Notes: generated by a model from the sequence alone, not told the origin. 64,000 nucleotides of DNA from Ehretia macrophylla (GCA_037974665.1 CM075783.1:18384762-18448761); one strand, 5' to 3'. Shown: positions 10,791 through 22,107, numbered from the stretch's first letter. Program-made: numbers and translations.

Positions 10791-11233
10791 CTGATACCAC
10801 TGAAGTTCATGTTGCATCTGTAGCACTACTCTGGAGCCAGTTTGAAGTCGATTTCGGCGTGGCCTCTGCGCCACCGAATGCATGAAGAACCACCAATAGA
10901 ATTCTATATAATTTTTTACATGCTTAATTTCATTCGGTCCTCCCTGTCGCTTCTCATACCTTTTAATTTTTTCGTGTAGGATTGAGAATATCTCTTCATG
11001 ACGATACTCAGCGGCAAGTTGAAGTGCAGTTTTCCCATCACTATCAGTATATTTTATTAAATCAGGTATTTGCTCAACCAAATCAGCAACAATCTCAGTT
11101 ATTCCATTTTTTACTGCTGACATGAAATGAGGGCCTAGTTCCATATGTCTGTAGTTAAAGGTTTCCAAGAGTCTACGAGCTCGATAGTGCATTTGCTTTA
11201 ACTGGAGAACATTCTTGATTGGCCGAACCCTAA
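10791..11233 (-). CDS. Ankyrin-PGG gene, exon 3 (second ankyrin block)
   Basis: Enters in phase 1 after CGACAG. Residues RPIKNVLQLKQMHYRARRL correspond to the IKxxYExKxxHxxAxxL block that precedes the last ankyrin repeats. Then follow SAVKNGITEIVADLVEQIPD and DGKTALQLAAEYRHEEIF, two ankyrin-like units. The exon closes with VLQMQHELQWYQ, the typical LQMQ-RE-LQWF signature before the PGG domain, and donor CAG|GTACTT. Between them the expected GNxxLHLA block is not in frame; a related VVLHAF reading lies in another frame near 10890-10910. I infer an indel pair. Confidence 0.7.
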
Positions 11234-11391
11234 CTGTCGATATAGCTAAACTTTAGCGAAGAAGAAGATAATACGTTATGAAGAGGAAGAGGATGATTTC
11301 AATTGTGTGCTGAATCATGCATGCTTACAATGGGGGTTTATATAGGCACTATTGAGCTTACCTACTTTAAAGCACTAAGCATATAGGACCA

Positions 11392-11530
11392 TTACACATT
11401 AGATTATACAATTAGGGATGAGATATTCTAACACTAACATCATTGATGTATATTCTAAAGCAATCCTAACATTATCATATCAAGATATTCTAATACCCCT
11501 TACACATTAGATAATACACTTAGGGATGAG
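11392..11530. repeat. Direct repeat pair in the intron
   Basis: A 31-bp sequence TTACACATTAGAT..ATTAGGGATGAG occurs at 11392-11422 and, with two mismatches, at 11500-11530, a spacing of 108 bp. GATATTCTAA is also shared between them. It looks like an old tandem duplication. Confidence 0.6.
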
Positions 11531-12377
11531 TGTTTATCGGGAAATGCTATAGTCATACAAGACATATTGCTTTAAGAATTGGTTAGGAATTAGTTCCTAA
11601 TGACCATTATAAGATGAAATCTCTTAACTGTACATGTTACATTTAAAGATTGACAAGATATGGATTCTCACTATCCATTAGACTATCTATAGTCAGATGT
11701 GGGACCTTAATTACTGTGCATATTAAATTTGAGGATTCAGGTTAGTTATTGAGTGATAACTAGAGTAACATTTGTATTGTGTTTTATTTGAAGAAAAACA
11801 TGCGCCCTTTTAAGGGAAGTCACACCGCAACACATATTTCATCTCGTGTGTGCTTCGGATAATAAAATTGAAGAAGATGAAAGAATCTCAACTATATCAT
11901 TGTGTGAGACCTTAAAGCAATCATGAATGCTTTCTTGGGATACCTTTAGTGACCTATGCTAGTGTTTTGATAAGACAAGGTCAATATTGACTATTTTGGT
12001 GTGTTGCCTATAGATCACAAAAGATTCGATTATATGAGACATAACTAAGAAATCAGTTGACTCTACTTAGAAGGACATTATAGCCAAGGGAAGATTGTTC
12101 ACGTCTAGCGCTACATGTGTTTATAGCCAGTTATGTAATCTTTATGATTGAACATAACTATGAATATATGATTGAGCTTTTTAAGGTCAAACATAGCCTA
12201 AGAGGGATAAGATATATGTTGACTAATGTAAAATTAAACTGGTTTAGGGTATGACAAGACTCTGCCTTCAATTAAAGACTGTTGCACCAATTTCATCCCT
12301 AACAAGCGCATGGTTTTGAGCTTTCACTTGTTATGTGTTGCAAGTCACACAACTTATTGCCTATATAAAGTTTGATT

Positions 12378-12781
12378 TTGGTTCCTGGTAAGGTCATAGA
12401 GAAATAACGATAGATAATGGCCGGACAAAAATGCGCACACACATAAAACTTGAAAATCAACACAAAAAATTAGGTGGTTCGGCCTTTGCCAACGTCTACA
12501 AAAGTCACTAATCACGCAAAATGATGTTTATAGCTTCTCAATGAGCACCGTCTCACTCGTGCTTACAAACACTCTTTGACTCAATGACACACTCTCTCAA
12601 TCAGAGTACAAAAAGTGATTCTAAGACCCCGACACACATGCTAGAGCTATCTATTTATAGGGTACTAATTCTATTCCTACTGGACTAGGATTGTTTCCTA
12701 ATTCTACTCTAATCAGACTAGGACTCTCTTGCTTGGCTTCAAACCGAGCTTGGGTTTTACACTCGAGCCATAACCCAACAT
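12378..12781 (-). mobile_element. Solo or truncated copia LTR in the intron
   Basis: In minus orientation it begins TGTTGGGTTATGGCTCGAG at 12781. It carries a TATA box (CCCTATAAATAG near 12655) and then the block GTAGACGTTGGCAAAGGCCG/AACCACCTAATTTTTTGTG, which plant copia LTRs such as Angela, Tork and SIRE types typically carry downstream of transcription start. The 3' end near 12378 is approximate, no TSD was found, and no coding region adjoins. Confidence 0.65.
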
Positions 12782-13194
12782 ATATGACTTTGCCCATCTT
12801 GTGTGAGTGAGAGATGTTGGATTTTGGGTCATGGGTGGCCCAAAATAATCCTACCCAACCCATTTGGGCAAGTTCGTGCGAAATTGGAAAACTTCGTACT
12901 AACTCATATTTAAAGCCAAAAATCAGAAGAGAGTGGAACCGTTCATTCTGTTCTCTCTATAGAAAAACTCTTTGTTTTTCTCTTTTTAACTCACTCTCCC
13001 AAAATCTTTGCCGTAATGCTATTATAGTATAGTGAAACAAAACTCAACAAAGTTCTTGCAGAATTTTCTCGAAATTCACGAGGTAATTTTTCTAACTTTT
13101 GGTTTTATGAAGAATTAGAACTTAGTGTTAAATTTCTTCAGTGTAGATAATAGTCAATCTTCATTAATGATCTTAATATAGGGTTCTTCTTTTA

Positions 13195-13442
13195 TGAGGC
13201 ATGTGACAAATTTGTCACATGCATATAGATAAAAAATAATTTAATTAATTAACAAATGTTAACCAATTATCATAAGTGGAGACATCATAATAATTTATTT
13301 AAAACTCTGTAAGGCCAAATTAGTAAAAAGAGAAATTTCAGACATTCTGATATAATATATATGCACGATACAGATTAATGTGGATTAGTTTTATGAAATA
13401 ACAACTTAACATGAGGCTGTGACAAATTTGACACATGCCTCA
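13195..13442. mobile_element. Short inverted-repeat element (MITE-like), TA-flanked
   Basis: About 248 bp. The left end reads TGAGGCATGTGACAAATTTG and the right end, inverted, reads TGAGGCATGTGTCAAATTTG, one mismatch in 20. Both are flanked by TA. Each end is also a palindrome in itself; the left one contains GTGACAAATTTGTCAC. There is no coding capacity. A TA target would suit Tc1/mariner or a related superfamily, but the termini are not the common Stowaway type, so the class is open. Confidence 0.65.
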
Positions 13443-14407
13443 TAGAATAATTTTCCCTTAATATAAGCGCATTGATATAGGTGGTTTGAAGGTAGTGAAT
13501 TGAGATGGTACTGGAGAGCGTGACTGAGGTGATGGTGTACTTTGTGTAGTCATAAAAAAGTTACTTGTTATTTTGATAAGTTAAAAAATTGAAAGAGAAA
13601 CAATTGGAGTAGCTTCGTTAGTTAGAATATGTGCTTTTTATTCCAATGTTAGAGGTTGAAACCCTTTCTAGCAAATTTTTAATATTAATTGTTTAATTTA
13701 TAATTGTTTCACCAAAAAACAAAAATGCAAAAGAGATATTTGAGTCAAACCAAAGACACTTTCTTGGTTAATTATAGTCAAATATAAGAGCAATTTTATT
13801 CAATATAGCAAAAAGAAACGTGTTCATTCAAGCAAAAACTATAACCAGCTAAATATTAGACGCGTGAAACACAAATTTTTTGTACCCAGTTGGTTAAGAA
13901 TTTTCCTATCACGATTGTGCTTTTTAAGATTGTGCTTACCTAACATTTGGCGGACTTTCGAAGTTACTTGTAGTAACTCTTGGTACACAACAGAATAAAT
14001 TTTAAAGAAGCCTGTCACGAAATGAGAAAGAGAATGTTAAAGCCACTAAATTGAGAAAGAGGAGAACCATTCACTAAACCATTCATTAAGACATTATGAA
14101 GCTTTTGTAATGCAGGTTGGGCTGATCTTTTAGTTTCAATGCCAGTAATCCTTGCTCCAGTCATGCTAATATCATTGTAAATCAGGCACTTGTCATTTGT
14201 CAAGCCAAATATATTTTAAGAAGTTTCCGAAAACGTTTCTACAATTTTCTTCACTACTGCCGAAAAAATGTATAGTTACGTCCGCGATACGAGTAAAAAT
14301 ATTTAATTGCACAAGAATGGTGCTGAAGACAGACAAAACATGGAAGTAAAAACTTGCATGTCCGATATGTCGTTCTAGATTAAAAGAAAACTTGAGAAAA
14401 GAAACTT

Positions 14408-14501
14408 GCCTCCTGAAAATTGAACCGTTGAATGTTCCTGAGATGGAATTGCTGGGATCAGCACTTCTACTTCCATGGTTTTGGAATTTATAGGGATATC
14501 T
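14408..14501 (-). other. Weak candidate for a linker exon in the large intron
   Basis: After an acceptor-like CTTTTAG the minus strand is open in phase 1 (IPINSKTMEVEVLIPAIPSQ) and ends at AG|GCAAGT, which fits the GC-AG donor consensus. The family has a variable linker of this kind at this position. The sequence has no conserved block I can recognise, so this is a guess from phase and splice signals only. Confidence 0.2.
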
Positions 14502-14946
14502 AAAAGATGAACAAATTAATAAAAGATAATGATTAGACATTTAATTGACTTAAAATGAGCTCACTTAACTTCCAGTTTCTTAGGAAGTGTCAAGATGAGA
14601 AAGATAACCATTGGTAAATGAAAAAGTCTGCTGCCCGAAATCAATATGAGATCGATCTGTAATTAATGAAGAAAATGAATTCGCAGACCAATGTGTATAC
14701 TTCAAGAGCTAAGACGTATTTTATTGTTTCTAAGTTTAAAATAAGTTTTAATTTCGACCACCTCAATATATTTTGCTTTTAGTATTGCGTAGAATTGTTT
14801 TGTCAAGATGATGATCCACAAACAAAAATCGATCAGCAACAGTATTATTTTTTTGATCGGGTCCGCATACTATTGTTAGAGATTATAGATTACTCTTTAG
14901 AAAATACTTGGTAATAATCAAAGGGGGCATTTACCACCTACTACGA

Positions 14947-16272
14947 AATGACAATGGGCGGGTTCGAGCCGGAAAACCTATCCCCACACCAGGCTCCATC
15001 ACCTAAAAGGATACCCTATCCCTCCCCCCAATTCTCTACAAAGAGTTGTGTAGTTAATGAGTAACTTACACATACTCATTTATTATCACATGACTTTAGA
15101 AATAGAAATAGATCGGACCCCCCTAAAATTTGAAAACTTGAACTCAAACTCGATTAGGTTATTATTATGAAATTCGAATATGAAACTCGATGTGTTTAAG
15201 ATCTTCTTATCAAATTTGAGCTCAATAAATATTAAAAAGAAGACACGTATCCAACCCAAACACAATATTTAAAAAAACTCAGATAACTTTTAAAAAGAAG
15301 GTGGGTATCGAACCCAAACACAATAATTAAAAAAAATTCAAAATGTCTATTCAGTGGGAAAAATAGCCTACAAAAAAATGTTTAAAAAACCTTCACAAAT
15401 AAAATGAACAAAAATAAATACACAACAAGATAATGAACTCAAAAATAAACCATATATCTCCATATTTGTCCATAAAGAAAATTTCAATCCCAATAAAAGT
15501 AAAACAATAAAATTATACAAGAATTAGTTATTATTGTAATTAGGTAATGGGTTCTTGCTATGAAACTTATTATTACTTTAAATTTAAACATTATACAGTA
15601 TGTTATATATGTATATGAATATAGAAAATTAAGGTAATAATCGGATTTTAAGGTTTTTCAACGTCGACTACGAAACCTTATTAGATTTTCCATCAGCAAT
15701 CTCTTAAAAATAAGCTTTTATGGTTATCTTATCCGTTCGAGATTCAAGTTCATAGTTAGTTCGGATATCCACCAATTTAAGTTTAAACTCTATCCACCTA
15801 TAATCCTTATATGACTTCTAAATACTCAATTATTGTAGGGTTAAATCCACTTTATAACCTTCATGTTTATACATGTGCTGACACTTTTTCCCCTCACATG
15901 GGTTATAAAGTGGACGCCCCACCCTTGCTGCGCTTATCTTTTTATCTTTGTGATTTCTTTTCTATTTTTTCAGGTATTCTTTTCTTTGATTGTCCGGGAT
16001 ATTAACCTTTTATCAGTATTTGTTTTCTTAGTTCCAAGGGAGCCATAGTGCGCTAGCGCTAGTGAGTTAGCGTAACAACTTAGTGCCTTCTTGTCTTTTC
16101 TGCTGCTTCTTTTTTTTATTTATTTATTTTTAACAGTGCGGGGAATCCACATTCCCCACGGATATACGTGGACAGGGTTGGGGGTGAGATGGGTGTTAGG
16201 GGTGACATTTTTAAGGTAACTGGGCTATGGGGATAAGTCTCATCCCCCCAGACCTGTCTCGTTGCCATCGCT
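14947..16272. mobile_element. Possible non-autonomous DNA element with G/C-rich inverted ends
   Basis: The left end (TGACAATGGGCGGGTTCGAG with CCTATCCCCA further in) and the inverted right end (GATGGCAACGAGACAGGTCT with TTATCCCCATA further in) resemble each other. Such GGCAATGGGxCGGGTT ends recur in plant genomes on hAT-like miniature elements. The interior is AT-rich with a second GC-rich patch at 16136-16215. Similarity is low and no TSD was found. Confidence 0.3.
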
Positions 16273-16727
16273 AAGCAAAATACAACAAGAAAGCTTAAGT
16301 GTCACCGATCCGATACATGAGGGCTATTAAATGGAAAAATCTCTTATGAAAGTAATAGTAAGTTTTTAATTATTCCGCATTTACCTTATTTAACTGTATT
16401 TCTCGAATCATTCAATTGAAACGGAATTGTTAAATAAGAATTTTTTTTTTTGAAAAACATAATAAGAACTTATACAAATATGAGAAGAAGAAACTTACAA
16501 GAATATATTATTGACTGCAACATATTTAATCGGGTTCCACTTAGAAAAGCATGAGGTCGTTCAACCAACAAGTCCAATAGTGAAACAGCAAGGTCGAATG
16601 ACAAATCTCCATAATCCAGAAAACGCAGAGCTAAATCTAGAGTGCCAAAATAATAATAATAATAACAATAATGTCAGAACTGTATAAAAGAAATTGCATG
16701 TGTAGAGGTTCTCATAAGTGCTCTCAC

Positions 16728-17201
16728 CATACATCCCAGAAACAATTGCAGATCTGATAACGTCGTTGGCCATATCCTTTGGAAGTTTCTTACGTTCCAT
16801 GGTAACTGAAAGCAGAAAATGAGTCATCTCGAGTTCTTCACGAGATGCAGCCAATTCGATCGGTAAATAGCCCCATTTGTCACGGATATTAGGCAATTCA
16901 GGATTTTTTTCTATTAACAGCTTGGCTACTTGAAGATTGCCTCTAAATGCAGCCCAATGTAGAGCAGACCAGCCATTTTCAGAGCTCATAGCCAGTCGCT
17001 CCGGTGGCGTCAGATCTAGAAACTTCTGTATCTTAGGCATCTCCAGCTCCAACTTAATAGCCACAACAAGCGGCGTATCGTTGTCTTTTCCACATGGACC
17101 ATCGATTGCCTCAGGGTAGTATTCCAGCATATAGTCGACCCCTTCCCAGTCACCTTCCTCTAGATTTCTATAGAAAGCCAATTTCCATATTGGACTTTTA
17201 T
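16728..17201 (-). CDS. Ankyrin-PGG gene, exon 2 (ankyrin repeats)
   Basis: Encodes about 158 residues, starting DKSPIWKLAFYRNLEEGDW after acceptor GCAG. Ankyrin helices are evident: DNDTPLVVAIKLE, then GWSALHWAAFRGNLQVAKLL, then WGYLPIELAASREELEMTHF. The segment ANDVIRSAIVSGMY before the donor is a conserved exon end in this family. Ankyrin repeats mediate protein binding. The donor is G|GTGAGAG at 16727. The open frame beyond it is intronic and turns hydrophobic and repetitive (poly-L from a TTATTATTA run). Confidence 0.8.
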
Positions 17202-18003
17202 CTGCTTTGTTGGTGTTTCAAGAAAGAGTCAGAAAACGATTCAAAAATAAGCATAAAATACGTGAATCTGGATTCCCTTTTAGTTATTAGAGTTTCTGAG
17301 CCATTAGAAGATGAAACTCTAACCATTCATCTTACTATTAAAATGTTGATACTGAGACAAAAAAGAGAATGAGGAGGGAATAAAAAGAAAAATCAAAGCG
17401 GAGAAAATTTTGAATTTTAAAATACATTGATAATTAGTTTTTTTTTCTTATTTTATTTAAGTGAGGCTTAAAACCGTACAACACATAAGTAACCAGTAAC
17501 AATCAATCTCGCAATATTTCGCAATTAGTAATTAGAATTGCACTTTATAGTCACTCTCATGAAGACTAGTGCCCTAAATCTCTCGGAATCTCCTTTTTGT
17601 GGGAAATGACTAGATTTGTACTGCCCTAGAAGAATATTGTATTGTCTTACACCAAGGTAGGAGATAGTTTTTAGTAGTGAGATATAAGTGAAGTGTTGTG
17701 GTAGAAGCCATCCCGTATCTAAAGAAAGAGGGAAACTTATTTTGAACCCGGATAGAAGGAAACTAAATACTTTGGCTTTGCTTAACACAAGTAGATCTTA
17801 AAATAAAATAAAAAGAGCCTGGGTTTAGCAATCGCCAAATGACAAATATCATTTTTCTTGTCGTAGTTAACCAAGGCTTGCATATAGATACGCGTGGAAA
17901 CGAATGCAATTATACGGAAACATGTATATGGTGAACTATACGTGCACTTCAACCCCCCCAACCAAAAAAAAAATACGCACACACATTCATGGTAGTTTCT
18001 TAC

Positions 18004-18145
18004 CATCCTGCAAATCTCTAACACCCATTTGCAGTTGCGGCAGAGGCGATGGTGTGGTGTTTCCCGTTGATTCGATATCTTCGACAATATTGTCATCGTC
18101 CATCTTCGATAGCAGTGGAGGAGTCGAAGCTGCAGAACTGCTCAT
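18004..18145 (-). CDS. Ankyrin-PGG gene, exon 1
   Basis: Starts at the ATG at 18145 (MSSSAASTPPLLSKMDDD) and ends ...LQMGVRDLQD before the donor G|GTAAGAA. A second in-frame ATG lies 14 codons on. The N-terminus is low-complexity, rich in serine, proline and acidic residues, and has no signal peptide. It ends in phase 1, matching exon 2. The start was chosen as the first ATG in the frame that splices in phase; a short overlapping frame begins upstream near 18252. Confidence 0.6.
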
Positions 18146-18236
18146 CGATACGACTTAGTGTTGCTAAGGAATGTCGTTCACGATCTGTCTTATAGAAACC
18201 ACCTTTCTGGATCGTCAACTTCGTTAGGTCAATTCT

Positions 18237-18535
18237 ATTGTCATCAGCCATTTGGCTCGTGAGTTTGATTTGGTTTCACACTTTCATAGTCTTTTACTCA
18301 GAAAAAATTAGCTATTTGGCTCGTCAGTTTTATTAGTTTTCACACTTTCATAGTCTTTAGTACCAGACAATCTTGCATTCAAAAGGTAAGCTGTTTGGCT
18401 TGTCTTTACTTCAATTAAGAAAGATCTGCGATTTGGCTCGTAAATTTTATTTGGTATCATATTAGTTGTTAGGTGGGAATCTTCAATTAAAATTGACCTG
18501 CTGTTTGGCTTGTCAACTTTATTAGTATCATACAA
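18237..18535 (-). repeat. Degenerate tandem repeat upstream of the ankyrin-PGG gene
   Basis: About five imperfect units of roughly 60-80 bp built on TTTGGCTCGTCAATTTTATT (plus-strand view; hits near 18250, 18315, 18390, 18430, 18505). A sixth lies at 19160-19185 beyond the MULE-like insertion. In one minus frame the units repeat an NKxDEPNSRS-like peptide with following ILIE. The tract begins about 100 bp upstream of the modelled start codon, so it lies in the gene's promoter region or is the worn end of the gypsy LTR to its right. Confidence 0.6.
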
Positions 18536-18543
18536 TTTAAAAA

Positions 18544-19144
18544 GTTATTTTTGATTGACGTCCCTTCAACAAAAGATAAGTGTGACTCAAATCTTATAAT
18601 TTTTTAAAAGTGAAAGATAGACCCTTTTATTAGGAGTTTGTTTATTTTTTTGTTAAAGTGGTGAAAAATATCCATTGTGCCCTTCATTTGTTTTCTTTTT
18701 TTCTTTCTTGACCTTTTCCCTTTTTCTCTTTTGTTTTTCTATTCTTTGGCTGCATCTGTGGTGAAGAACCTGCAGATTCAAAGAGACTTGATTTTACCAA
18801 AAAAAAAAGAGACTTGATGGTTAAAAGTGAAGGAAGATGAAGATTGAAAAAATGGTAGCGAGAACAGTATGAGTGGAGGAAATGAGTGATGGAAGAGAGA
18901 GACTGGAGTTTAGTGAGAGAAAATTGGGGGCATAAACGGGATTCGTCATATTTTTAATAGAGGAAATGAGTGATGGAGGAGAGAGACTAGAGTTTAGTGA
19001 GAGAAAGTTGGGGGCATAAATGTGATTCGTTATATTTTTAATGGAGCATTTGATTTAAGAAGGGATTTGTCTCTCACTTTTAAAAAATTACGAGATTTGA
19101 GTCACACTTATTTTTTGTGGATGGGGTCTTAATAAAACATAACC
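18544..19144. mobile_element. MULE-like miniature element with long terminal inverted repeats
   Basis: About 600 bp with terminal inverted repeats of roughly 90 bp. The block AAGTGTGACTCAAATCT..TAATTTTTTAAAAGTGA lies near 18580-18625 and, inverted, near 19070-19115. The 9-bp sequence ATTTAAAAA flanks both sides (18535-18543 and 19145-19153). Long inverted repeats with a 9-bp TSD are the hallmark of Mutator-like elements. There is no transposase. It splits the TTTGGCTCGTC repeat tract. Confidence 0.8.
18877..19044. repeat. 84-bp tandem duplication inside the MULE-like element
   Basis: Two adjacent copies (18877-18960 and 18961-19044) starting AGGAAATGAGTGATGGA and containing GGGGGCATAAA, differing at only a few positions. 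Confidence 0.85.
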
Positions 19145-19189
19145 ATTTAAAAAGATCACCTATTAGGCTCGTCAATTTTGTCTTCTTTT

Positions 19190-21297
19190 GGAATTATATT
19201 CGTCTTTAATTTAGCAAATATATCATAAGTTATGATCATTTTAGTAAAAGGTGTCAAAGTTGATTTTTCTATGCGAGAGTTGACCAAACTTTGACCACCA
19301 CTTAAGATTATAAATGCAAAATTCAGCCAAAAAACACCCAAAATTCTTTTTCTTTCAGTTGAGAGCCCTAGCTTCCATGAATAATATGTTTAATGCTATT
19401 TTGCAAAAATTGAGAGATAGGAGTTGAATCAAAACCCGAACCAAATATTTTCGGACTCGTCTCGACACGTTTTACCTTTTCACCAATCGTTTTGCCTTAT
19501 TTTTTCCAGAAAAAATGTGAGGTATTTTTCTGAAATTTTTTATTTAAATTCATGATATGTGTTTAGAATTGTTATATTGCTTTAGATCTTTGCTAATTAG
19601 GCTTTAGAGAACGTTATAAATCATTATTAGCCATAACTTGTAGTAGTTGAATTGTTTGGATTATTTGCTGAATTTTTATGGCTGAAAATTAATTTAATCT
19701 TGCACCCTAGCATGGATATGACGTTCATACATGTATATATATCATCCTAGCATAGAAATATAGCTTGGTAATGCAAAATGAGGCAAGAATTGAGGTAATT
19801 TTTTGGCTGAAATTTCTGTTTTTGATGCATTTGGGCAGTTTTTATGCAGCCATTGGGTAGCCTATTTTGGGCCATAATATGGTTAATAAGCCTTTAAAAT
19901 GTTAGGTAAAAATATAGGAAAGTAAAGGGCCTAAGTAAATTAGAGGTTGAATGCTAAATTGCTAAGTGTTTTGGGTTGAAAGTAGTTGAAATGTGGTTTA
20001 TAGTCCTTTGCTTTGTATGAGTTGATAAAACTGAATTTGGTAGTCCTTTGGGATGCCTTTGTGGTCTTTTAAATGTATGCTAGGTTGGTTAATTGTTAGG
20101 GATAGTTTGAGGTAATTGAAGGTAGTTGGTTGTTTGGTTGTTATAGATGTTGAATAAAGTGTCATAACTGTTGTTAAGAGTAAAAGTGGTGTTGTTTTAA
20201 TTGTTTGTGTTAGAAATGTTGCTAGAATGAGTTGAAGTTATATGTAGTCAGAGTGTGGTTAATGCATGAATGTATATGCTTTTGTTATCTAATCAAGGTG
20301 TTCTATGTGCTAATTTAATGTTGAATTGTTAAGTGTAGAGTTATTGATTGCTAAATTATTGAAATATTAATGGTTAAAGTGTTGAAGTGTCAAATGTTGT
20401 AGTGCCGAGAGACAACCTACTTTGTTGTTCTCTCGGAATGTTAAATGTAAAGTGTTTGTGAGGCATAATAGGGTTGTGTCACCTCGGGCAGTAACGGACT
20501 TGCCGGGTTGCATTGGCACGACTATCATGTTTTATCTCCTATCCCGCATGATCAGAGAATGGGCATGGGGTGTGGGTCTAGTTTGGTACATCCGGATTGT
20601 ATTCAATGGCAGTAACAAGAACAATTTGTAGAGTTCGTGATAGAGCGATAAAGGACGACATCAACGAATGAAATGAATGTATCCTTTATTAAGTGTTTTA
20701 AAGTATTGATACTAAATGTGTGGATTGTTTTAAGTGTTAAGTGTTGTTTATGGACGTGCATGGCATGTTTTTAAATGAGATTTCAAAGTTAAAATGTTTT
20801 TGGAAACCTCCCGTGCATTATTCCCCCCTCAATGAGTTGGTGGAAACTCACCCTCGTTTGTTAACATTTCAGGTGAAGCCAATTTAGAGCCTCGAGGAGA
20901 TTGGTAGCGAATTATTTGTTATCTTGCTTTGGATAATGTCTTATTATTTGTAGATTAGAAGTATAATGTAATTGGAGATTATTTTGGTGCTCATAAGGTA
21001 TGTATTAATGTATTAGAGAATGATTATCCATATGTATTATTTGGGGTTAAAGTGTTGGCAGAAAGGTTTGTTGCCATGAATTCTGGAATGTATTTAAGAT
21101 GTTTCAATGGTTGGATGTATTGTTTTATGGATATTAGTGTTCGGGCTAATGAATCGTGCCTTAGCAGACTTAGGAGGAGTGACTTTCTTCAGCCCGTGGA
21201 ATCACAATCCTAGTTTGTTTGTGGTTTATGTATGTTGAATTCTTTTTCTTTCTGTGGTATCAAAGATTGTATTAATGATTGAAAATGGGGTCGTGAC
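19190..21297 (+). mobile_element. Decayed gypsy-type solo LTR (plus orientation)
   Basis: Architecture matches the long LTRs at 25668 and 32760: a TATA-like ATTATAAATGC near 19308, a long T/G-rich leader, a GC-richer block at 20400-20600 (CACCTCGGGCAGTAACGGAC), the CTCAATGAGTT..ACTCACCCTCG segment and TTTCAGGTGAAGCC near 20870, and an end GGGGTCGTGAC at about 21297. No primer site or gag follows. The 5' boundary is uncertain and may lie left of the MULE-like element. Confidence 0.5.
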
Positions 21298-21982
21298 GGA
21301 CACCATGCCTGCGTCCACCAGTTAAGGTCTTCCTCCATAGGACTTAACCCAACTCCACTAGTGTGTTCCTTTAAAAGTTGGTGTAACACAAACTAACTTA
21401 CAACCACTCTTAAATCCACAAGAACAATACAAGTCTTTCCTTTTCTTTGAATCCATAAAGAAGATCTCTATAACGCCCCAGTCCCTCACGGAACCGAGAC
21501 CCCAATCCAAAACCCCATGGTAGGAAAAATGAGGAAAAACGGACGGAGTTTCCCCTGTGCTTAGGCCTAACCAATACTTGCAAGTAGAAGATTCCCACAC
21601 AATAGACAATATACAATCATTTGACATTCACATGACTTTCCATAACAAGTTCATAAAGGGTTTTAGACTTTACTTTTGATTAGACAAGTCACAACATGCA
21701 TAATAGGCTAGTCAACAAGGAATAAAGCATTAAGCTATTACATGCTACTAGTAGACTTAAGCTTTAACTTTAACTTTACAAACCATTATATAACAAATAC
21801 ATGCAAGACCATCCAAGGTCTCAAAATAGAATACAAATACATAAATCCATTTTACAATCATATAGCATACAAGCCTTCCCGTCCAACCTCTAAGCAAGTA
21901 CAACAATCATAGAAAGACCTCCACTTGCACTTCCTCCTCCTCAACCACAAATAACTGAGGATCTATCTCAGCCTCTCTTGAA

Positions 21983-22107
21983 ACATGTTAGAAAGAAGGT
22001 GAGGAAAAACACTATACTCAGTGAGGGAGGAGAACAATAATCCGGACATGTTAGAAAGAGGGTGAGCAAAACACTACGCTCAGTGAGGGAGGAGAACGAT
22101 AATCCGG
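21983..22107. repeat. 63-bp tandem duplication
   Basis: Two adjacent copies starting ACATGTTAGAAAGA and ending AATCCGG (21983-22045, 22046-22107), inside the decayed minus-strand LTR. Confidence 0.85.

Larger units (their letters stand above)
9997..18145 (-). pseudogene. Ankyrin-repeat/PGG membrane protein gene (ACD6/ITN1-like), possible pseudogene
   Basis: Four exons on the minus strand: 18145-18004, 17201-16728, 11233-10791 and 10610-9997. Junctions are consistent: G|GTAAGAA with phase-1 entry at CAG|AT, G|GTGAGAG with phase-1 entry at CAG|TT, and CAG|GTACTT with phase-0 entry at CAG|GAAGATGAG. The order is ankyrin repeats, a linker, further ankyrin-like sequence, then a PGG domain with membrane helices. 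Plant proteins of this type act at membranes in defence (ACD6) or salt response (ITN1); which role applies here is unknown. Two places, within 10791-11233 and within 10516-10610, show family blocks in different frames, which argues for a pseudogene or allele damage. A linker exon usual in the family was not firmly found in the 5.5-kb intron. Confidence 0.65.

Noticed and set aside
12790-13130. Promoter-like sequence TGTTGGATTTTGGGTCATGG followed by ATTTAAAG and pyrimidine-rich DNA
   Set aside because: It resembles an LTR start or gene leader, but no end, TSD or coding region could be tied to it.
16048-16080. Palindrome GCTAGCGCTAGTGAGTTAGC
   Set aside because: Short, isolated and not flanked by any element boundary or motif.
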